Part shown: in pieces, positions 56,195 through 64,000 of the stretch | Layout: each line of letters begins with the position of its first letter | Position numbering within the stretch: position 1 is the stretch's first letter | DNA from: Tetrastigma voinierianum | Taxonomy: Eukaryota > Streptophyta > Magnoliopsida > Vitales > Vitaceae | NCBI GenBank assembly: GCA_016808115.1 | Contig: JAEQBH010005301.1 | Span: 62,001-126,000, forward strand | Reading direction: 5' to 3' | Length of the DNA stretch: 64,000 nt | Translations under genes and position numbers: made by a program | Notes under the pieces: generated by a model | Databases searched by the model: none | The model's input: only the letters and a program-made list of their open reading frames with translations | Told to the model about the DNA's origin: nothing

Positions 56195-57844
56195 TGTGGA
56201 CCCCGCATTTTTGGCTATTATGCGTTTCTCACTAAAAAGGCGAGACTCGTTTTTTTATTTAAAAAAACCATTTTAGAAAACGGTTTGGAGTCGCCACTTA
56301 TTTTTGTTTTTATTTTAAAAGGGAAAACAAAATAAGAAAGCAAAACTCTAATGTGACTCATTTATAAGAAAAGAGGCCTTTAAAACCGAGCCAGGCCCGG
56401 GGTCGTTATCATTTATCAGAAGCGTAATACTGGGGTCAGACACTCTCTAAGCTCTAAAGTCGGTCTCTAATAACAACCAAAGAAAATATGGGTTTTGACT
56501 AATCAACTAATGAATATCAAAGATAAGCAATAACAATATAAAAACATGCAAGATATATATAAATAAATAATCAAACAAAGTCTTATGAGAAAAATGTGTA
56601 CCTAGATCTGCAATGTTGGTAAGCGCATCAATTTAAACAACAGCAGTAATAACAAAATATAAAACTATTCATATCTCATAATTAGGAATTTATTATAAAC
56701 ATATGTTAAATTATTTATTAAATGGAATGTCTGCCCCAATCTAAGCCCATTTATATGTTACACAAATAATTCCTCAAGATTCCATTTTATTAACTGTAGA
56801 ATTAACCGTGTGTTTGAGATTTTTTTGAAAACTGTTTGAAATTGAAGTTTTGAAAATCAGAAAGTTTGAAGAAATGAAATTTGAGATTTTTTTGTGACTG
56901 AAATTAGAAATTAGAATTTTCAAAAAAATAAGACTTATGATAATTTTAATCTTTTGAAATTGAGATTTGGAAATTTGAAATTGACGCTTGAATTTTGAAA
57001 TTATGAATTTTAAAATTTAAATTGAAATTAAACTGAAATTTTGGCTCTAAATTATGACACTTGATTTTGAATTATGAATTTGTAATTTCCTAAACAATCA
57101 TTGAAAATTGAATTTTGAGGACTTGATTTTTAAAAATTTTGAAAATTTGGTTTTTAGAAATTAGAGAAATTTGAAATTTGGATACTGAAATCTGAGAAAA
57201 TGGAAAATCAAAAAAAAAAAAAAAAAATTGTATTTTATTAAATCAAGGTGGTGATAGTCCACAGCAGAAAACACAAAAAACAAACTAATTTCTAAATAAA
57301 AGCAATACAATATAATTACATATGGAAAATAAAATAATAAGACTATAACTTAAATTACTAATATATATACAAAGTATATAATTAAAAATAAATAAATAAA
57401 ATTAACTATATGTTAAGAATAAAAGGCGTCAAGAAAAAACATACCCTGCATCGGTAGCTTCTTGACCGAACCCGCTCTGTCGAAATCTGCCCAGTTGATT
57501 ATCTCCCCAAAATTGCCCCCGAGCCAAGATTTCCTCCATGACTCAAACTTTAAACTGGCACCACTTGGGCATTCTCACCAATGCACGATACCCTCCAAGG
57601 TTAAAATAAATTCAAGAATGGATGACTTTAAACTATATAGGAATTTAATGCCTTAATGAGTCTTCCAAAAAAAATATTTAATCAGGCCATTAGGGTTCCA
57701 ACCTTTTCGTGGTGGAGTGCTCCTATGCTTCCTTCCTCCCTACATTCATGCAGAGTAATCCCTATACAGCTGAGTTTTTTCGTGAATTTAATGCGGGATT
57801 GCTCTCCCATAGCCGAAAAATCTGCCTTCAAAATTTGGGGCCCA
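56195..57844 (-). repeat. 5' LTR of the Tat/Ogre-like element
   Basis: It begins TGTGGACCCCGCATTTTT on the plus strand and ends GGCCCA. It is collinear with 43422-45203 but about 130 bp shorter, with many small indels. Frames inside it are not genes. Confidence 0.83.
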
Positions 57845-59190
57845 TGAAAGATGCTGCTTATTTTTATTATATGAAGAAAATAATTAATTATCCTTTTTTA
57901 ACTTGATATCTAGAGTTGCTTATTATGAATAAACATATACAACTGTACAATAGTTTTAAAAATACAAATATGGTAAAACATTAAATTAAATAAATAATAT
58001 TTTATTTTATTGTTACTACAATAAAACTTCAAAATCAATCAATAAATATGGTTTTAACTTTAAAAAATGAACTTAGTCAACAAAATTCACATTTAACTTC
58101 AAAAAATTTAAAACTGTAGTTTACTATGGTAGTTTTGATGAGGAAGCACTAATTTAGGCTTCTTCTTTTTTCAAACCTATACTAAATTGGTATTTTTTTA
58201 TTTAAAAAGACTATTTTGGAACAAAGAATACAATAATAATAACATAATCTTCAAATTTAGAAATTTCAAACCATACTTATTAGCTCGATAAATAATAACG
58301 TATGCTTGTTTATTTTTATTATATAAAGAAAATTAATTAATTATCTTTAATTTGATATCTATGAGTTGCTTATTATAGAATAAACATATACAATCCCTAC
58401 ATGAAATACAAATATAAAAATATTAAATAAATAAATAATATTTTTATTTTATTTGTTACTACATTAAAACTTTAAAAAATTGTAGTCAATAAATATGGTT
58501 TTAACTTTAAAAAAAAAATTTTAACCGTAATCAACAACTACGATTTTAACTTTAAAAAATTTTAAACCATAGTTAATACTATGGAAGTTTTGATGAGGAA
58601 GCAATTAATTTAGCTTCTTTTTTTTTTCTCAAATCTATACTAAATTGGTATTTTTTTTATTTAAAAAAGACTATTTTTGAACAAAATAAATAATAATACA
58701 TAATAATCTTCAAATTTAGGAAATTTCAAACCATACTTATTAGCATAAATAATACAACGTATGCTTGTTTATTTTTATTATATAAGCAAAGAAAATTAAT
58801 TAATTATATCTTTACTTTGATATCTAGAGTTGTTTATTATAGAATAAACATATACAATCCGTACAATATTTTTTAAAGACAAATATAAAAAAAATATTAA
58901 ATAAATAAATAATATTTTTATTTTATTTGTTACTGTATTAAAAACTAAAATTGTAGTCAATAAATATGGTTTTTAACATTAAAAAAAATTTTAATCAGAA
59001 TCAACAACTACGATTTTAACTTTAAAATTTTAAACTAGTTAATATTAAGCAGTTTTAATAGAGGAAGCACTAATTTAGGCTTTTCAACTATATTAATTGG
59101 TATTTTTTTATTTAAAAAAATATTTATTTGGAACAAAAAAATATTAATAAGATAATAATCTTCAATTAGAAATTTAAACCACATTATGAC
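57845..59190. repeat. Tandem array, right part (units ~450-460 bp)
   Basis: The interrupted unit resumes at about 57850, and new units start at 58261, 58721 and about 59170 (AAATTTCAAACCATAC), with spacings of 460 and 449 bp. Together with the left part at least four units are present. Units contain a pair of inverted words (GTAGTCAA...TAGTTA around ACTACGATTT). No coding capacity was found. Confidence 0.88.
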
Positions 59191-60540
59191 TGGTCCCACC
59201 ACTCTTATGTTCTCAACATGGTGACTTTAGATGAAAGATTTATCAGAACGGGGTGATTGACTGTAAGTATGATAGGAATTAAATAAAAATAAATAAATAA
59301 AATAAAAAGGAAAACAGTAGTCTAAATATACATTTTAAAAAATGGTTTAATTTTTTTAGTAATAATGCCCCCAAACTAGTGCAATATTGCTTAAAACAAG
59401 CTTTTATAACTCTCGATTTTAACTTCAAGTCTAGAACTCGTATTGAATAACTTATGGCTTAATTTAAAATTCTAAACTTAGCAATGACTCTTGAGAAGCT
59501 TAACATTATAGCACTAATTTTGGTTTTTTTAAATATATATTTAAATCTGATTTTTTTTTATTTAAAAAAACCACTTTGGGACAAGCAAGTCTGCCGACAA
59601 AACAAAGAAGAAAGAAGCAATGTTTTAAAAACCGACGACCGCTGTCCGACGGTCGACCGGATCACGGTATATCCACCGTCACCGTCGATCAAATTACAAA
59701 CCGTCCGATTCAATGCAAAATCATCGATCGGAATCCGCACAGAAACCTACGCAGAACCGCCCCATAAATTTTTTTTTCTGCTTAAAACGACGCTGCTTAC
59801 TCTAAAAGGAAGGTCAGAACGAAAAATATTCACACTAAATACAATGCATTTACTATCAATAATAATATGGGGTTATGAAAAGAATCCACCGCATCGACTT
59901 TCATTACTATCGCGACATATTTTGTATATTAACAAAATTATATATTTATATAAATGTTAGTTCCATTTTAATATGTTTTCATATTTAAACATTATACATA
60001 TTTTTAAAATAAATTGAAAAGATTTATTTATATAAAATATTGTAAATAATATATGCCAATATTATTAATTATATATTTTAAAATATAAATAATAGAGCAA
60101 TACATCAACGCCCAACTGCGCCGACCCACCGGTCCGACCAAATAACTCGTGAACCGTAACTTTCTGTTCAATCACCGATCTGCTTTAAATACTGAAAGAA
60201 GATTCAAAGAAACAACCTGTTATTATAAAGAAGGGTGAACAAAGATTTAAATGATGAAAGTTTTTTTAACTATATGGATTAACAAAACTTTCTTTACTAT
60301 AACTTCTTCACTCTACAGCCCCATTAATAAACACAAAATATTTGCTAGTTCCTCTTCCATCCATACACATTACCAACATAAATCATTTTTCATGTATACT
60401 TTTTTCCCAGAATCTGTCTAATTTTCGACCACACGAAAATGTCAAAACAAACAAGGTAATTTCCAGTCTGATGTTCTTCAAACTCTCTTCTGGTTTCACC
60501 TTTCCTTATTAATGTTAGTAATTCACTAAAATCTGGGAGG
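59191..60540. other. AT-rich intergenic DNA with two GC-rich patches
   Basis: Most of the stretch is AT-rich and empty. Two unusual patches, 59630-59765 and 60105-60150, are rich in CCGAC, CGGTC and GTCCGAC words. A 158-codon frame at 59484-59960 crosses the first patch but shows no motif; I do not call it. Confidence 0.45.
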
Positions 60541-63500
60541 ATGATTGGCCTATTTCTAACTTCCTTCTTCTCCTTCTCCTTCTCCCTTCCTCACCTGAGA
60601 ATCATAGCATTCTTCCGTCATAGTAATTTCTATTCTCATCGTCATCATCTTCGCTTATAGCATTCTTCGCCGCTCGCTATCAATGTCATCTCTCACTATT
60701 AGCAGTCAGAGAGCCAAACCAGTTATTGCCCCATTAGCCGCTCTTGAATATTCTGATGGCGGCCCCCATGAATATCCAAAATGGCGATAAAAAACAGAAT
60801 GGAAACAAGGTAATCTAAGCTATGGAGATTTCACAAATCTTTCTAATCATTTCATCGATATGCGTAGGTTCTATGTTTCAGGAGAATGTCACCATTTTAT
60901 GGCATCCTTCTTCAAACATCTCAAGAAATCCAGCAACCCAAAGGATCAGCATTTTCTACTCCATTCATTGGGATAAGGTCCCAGCAGTTTTTGCAACGAT
61001 TGAACTGTGATAAATATGAGCGAAATATTCATTAAACTATGAAGAAAATTCAACAACTTTATTAAGAACGGTCTTACATTTTGCAGGCATAGATGGTTAT
61101 AGAAATATATTAAAAATTCAGATAAAATCTTGAACTTACAGATCTCAGATTTAATCATAGAAACAAAAGTTGTTTTTAAATATAGAAACTTTCAAGAATT
61201 TTGTTGTTCGTCCTCTAACTTTATTAATTGTAGAAGTTTTTGTTACCCAAAACTGATACTGCTACAGCTACGTTGTTGCTATATTCATGAAAGTTGCTAT
61301 ATTCGAAAAGCAAACTTTTTGTTTTGGGACTACAAAAGTCATGAAAGTTCGTGATTTTAATAATAATTTTCCCAAATATATTTGGCACCAGAACTATTGG
61401 AATATGCAACAAAATTATGAATATGACTCTAAACCGCAAGCCAATTATATATTGATTTAGATAACAACCGGCCTAGTAAGACCAAATAAGAATCAATAAC
61501 TTATGGTAAATTGAGTTAAAAGAGGGGGTGACAAAGGTTAATGCGCAATGGATTTAATCACTCAAGACCCTAGTTTGCATGCAATGTTTACCTAGAGCCA
61601 TCATTAACACTAATATGCGTGTGGTACGGCTCGTATAGGGATTAGTCTGGGTTTGGTACACCTTAAAGGCGCATTTCGTGTGTGCACGGTTCTGCTCAGG
61701 GCACCTCATGGTCTAACAAAAAAACACACTAATATGGATTTATGCATCTTTTTTATAGAACCTACCCTCCCACTATCAAATACATTTGAGATTTTATTTA
61801 TGAAACTAAGTTTGGTATTTAATTTTCAATACTCATTAAGACATTATTGATTTGCATCGAACCTTTTTTCGACCAAAATGAGAGGAAGAGGGAGGCAATG
61901 CCTGTAAGACACATTTTACCACTTCAAATTTATTTCTCATGTTTTTTTCAACACTTGATTATGCTTCAAGTTCATGTCTAAGAACAGCACACAAGGGCAC
62001 AGAAAAATTCAGTAGGCAACATTAACACATTTTGGTCTAACTTATTTTGAGTAAAAAAAATTTCCTATTGTGATACCTTACTAACAATGGCAAACGGGGA
62101 CAGAAACCATGCAGACACATAACTTCGCTTCAATCGTCGAAGATAAATCCTTTCAATGCCCTAACTCAGTGCTGTTTTTTAAGGCATTTTATATATTTAC
62201 AGCTAAGTTACACTAGATTAGAATCTAGATAACAAGTTCCTAGAAGAAGGCAATTCTTTTAATATAGTGCAAACTCGGATTTTTTGGCTTGAAAAAAATA
62301 ACGCTGAACTCATGCCACCTGGGCAAATATAAAATAGGGATAATTTTTTTTTGATCAGCAAAAACAGATATTATAGATGAAGGGAAAGTCTCTGTGGAGC
62401 ACACAGTATAGACAAAAGGAACCACCCAAGCGAGAAACAAAAGCCAAAAAACTACCTACTACCTGGGAACCAAGTTAGAACACAAATGTAATTCGTTGCT
62501 TTGTCCTCCCTATACATAAGAAGCCTGCTAAGCCCACAAATTGGTTGGCAGTTAGCTTTGATTTTTTGATCAGCTGCCTCTGCTCGGTCACAACTCTGCT
62601 TCAGGCCCGCCAGGTCTAAAATAGGCACAAAGGTGCAGCTAGCTAGATTCTTTTGCGCTTTTTACCCACGGCGGCCCCTTGCCAAGCTAAAAGGGTGTGA
62701 AGGCACCAGATCATGAAAGACTCAAATTAGTTCCAAAGATTGACAAAAAAGATTCCACAAACATTTTAGCACTTTTGTTAAATGATCAAGAGGATCTATA
62801 TCTCCTCATCCTCCTCGCATAAAGCAATTCATTGGCCTGTGAGTCATCTCATCTGTTTGAGTTGGTCCAAGCGGCGGCTTTAGTTCTAAGTAGCTTCCTA
62901 AGCAAAACCCAATTCTTTCAGAGAATCAGATTCCAAATCGACGGTTAGGAAACTAATTTATGGATACTCCAAACCTATCCATACTTTTATCGAAACCTTT
63001 TCCTTGTCATCATTTTTAATAGCTTCCACCACCTGAGGGCAAAGAGCAACTCATGAAGGTAAGAAGGAATCTTGCAAATAGGGGAATAATATATAGGGCA
63101 AACAGGCTGTTCAGTGATAGGAACCTATGAAACCACCTCCCATTGATTTGATACTAAATTCTTTTTCAACTTTTCTTATCAAGCCTCCACAAATCTTGAC
63201 TACAAGTAGAGGAAAGGAAAAGGAGGTTCCTTGTTAATGCCATGCGAAGAACCAAATGAGGGTGATGACATGGTCGACGGAGCAGAAAACCCCTATTCCG
63301 TTTCTCGTGCCAAATGGCAAGTTATTTCCATCCCGTCAAAGATATTTAAACTCCACTCTCGTGAGGCCTGCTGAGTGGCAAAGAACTATAAAACTGATCT
63401 AAAGAAGGGTAGGTCGTTAGTCATCAACAGTGTGTTCTTTCCTTTTATCATTCAGATTCTGGTCATTTCAGCTCTCTGCTAAGGAAACTCTCCTAAACAG

Positions 63501-64000
63501 GAGTGACTTCATCTTGTGGGTGACAGAAAAGTGAGCAAACCCAAAGAATTATCGAAAATGAGGATGTTTTTCTACACGTGTTCCGCAACCTCAAAAACTG
63601 TTCGCAAGAAACTTTTTGCAGCACACTTGCTCCACAACCTCTTATTCCCAAAATGCCCCTTACATATTAAGGTTATTCACATAAACATGAAACAAACTAA
63701 AAAAAAGAAACCTGAGAAACTCAGAAGATATTAACTAGATGGAGGCACACAATTTATAAGATATGTTCTGCTTAATTGTACTGCCCAGATGTAGAACAAA
63801 GTCATCTCAATAAGAAAAGGAAGCCTTGGAAACCTTAGTCTCAACCATGATATTGGCAATAAAAAATATTCCAGTATGGATGCAAAAACAGAACTAAGAC
63901 AAACATTATTATAGTAAATATTTTGTGAATATGTTTAATTTGCATAGTCAAAGAAACAGGAAAAGTAAGAAAGAATTAGAGTAAAGACTACTCATAACCT
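60541..64000. other. Duplicon copy 2 (runs off the window)
   Basis: Blocks match copy 1 in the same order: 60560-60760 with 9690-9870 (weak), 61385-61505 with 10055-10175 plus 14846-14860, 61730-62180 with 15135-15560, 62200-62270 with 16570-16640, and 63590-63720 with 26680-26830. Copy 2 lacks all the LTR and DNA transposon insertions of copy 1. No gene could be called; several short frames exist (for example 60822-61010 and 63516-63734) but none has a known motif or is kept in copy 1. Confidence 0.6.

Larger units (their letters stand above)
43422..57844 (-). mobile_element. Ty3/gypsy Tat/Ogre-like element, 14.4 kb
   Basis: Homologous long terminal repeats at 43422-45203 and 56195-57844 border about 11 kb of internal DNA. 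The PBS next to the right LTR shows minus orientation. Internal order on the minus strand is leader/gag, protease, the PR-RT linker, RT/RNase H region, integrase and a long 3' untranslated part with tandem repeats. The size, the Arg-like PBS and the 3' repeats fit the Tat/Ogre group. Frames are broken throughout by small indels, and the LTRs differ a good deal, so it is an old copy or a poorly resolved one. It is inserted in a satellite-like array, with ATG shared at both edges. Confidence 0.85.

Noticed and set aside
59484..59960. 158-codon plus-strand frame
   Set aside because: Low-complexity Leu/Ile/Phe/Lys composition at both ends and a GC-rich repeat patch in the middle; no protein-like domain.

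Overview
The window looks like repeat-rich, AT-rich nuclear DNA of a flowering plant, most likely a eudicot. The evidence is a plant family-1 glycosyltransferase with a complete PSPG box, Ty1/copia and Ty3/gypsy LTR retrotransposons with tRNA primer-binding sites, solo LTRs, PIF/Harbinger-like MITEs and long homopolymer and dinucleotide tracts. I cannot name the species. Only one gene looks intact: a UDP-glycosyltransferase (UGT71-like) on the minus strand at 3414-4883. A second, frameshifted copy lies at 38694-40162, with three smaller fragments of the same gene around it (38366-38445, 40455-40720, 41005-42600). This is a decayed minus-strand UGT cluster split by about 34 kb of transposons.

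Layout. 1-3413: AT-rich DNA with a (TA)n tract and a 456-bp-arm inverted repeat. 3414-6127: the UGT and its promoter. 6128-7440: four tandem units of about 370 bp. 7609-9627: a 2.0-kb solo LTR with target duplication TAACT. 9628-18441: an older single-copy segment (copy 1 of a duplicon whose copy 2 is 60541-64000), broken by a 4.7-kb nested LTR insertion (TSD AAGAA), a 972-bp LTR (TSD ATTTG) and a 441-bp MITE (TSD TAA). 18442-26641: two copia elements, each with its own target duplication (AGTAA and TATTC), inserted 31 bp apart. The second is itself split by a 1.2-kb Harbinger-like element. 26642-28508 and 36703-37300: flanks of an 8.2-kb gypsy element, with an exon-like segment on the plus strand at 28091-28208 and weaker ones at 36.8-37.2 kb.

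28509-36702: the gypsy element, with recognisable LTRs, PBS, gag, protease and integrase C-terminus. Its reverse transcriptase region is missing; in its place are another LTR and a long array of the palindrome GTCGCGAC. A 2.0-kb solo LTR sits in its gag. 38366-42600: the UGT pseudogene cluster. 43422-57844: a 14.4-kb Tat/Ogre-like gypsy element with 1.65-1.78-kb LTRs, an Arg-type PBS, decayed pol domains and about eight tandem units of about 103 bp in its 3' untranslated region. It is inserted in a tandem array of 450-480-bp units (42895-43421 and 57845-59190). 59191-64000: AT-rich DNA and duplicon copy 2.

The genes do not form a pathway. What the window records best is history: gene duplication and decay of a glycosyltransferase cluster, and several layers of datable insertions with visible target-site duplications. 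I found no convincing new enzymatic or defence system. The strongest unexplained items are the two GTCGCGAC palindrome arrays, the long inverted repeat near the left edge, and the exon-like segment beside the gypsy insertion. Identities and boundaries were judged by eye, so edges marked approximate may move by tens of bases.
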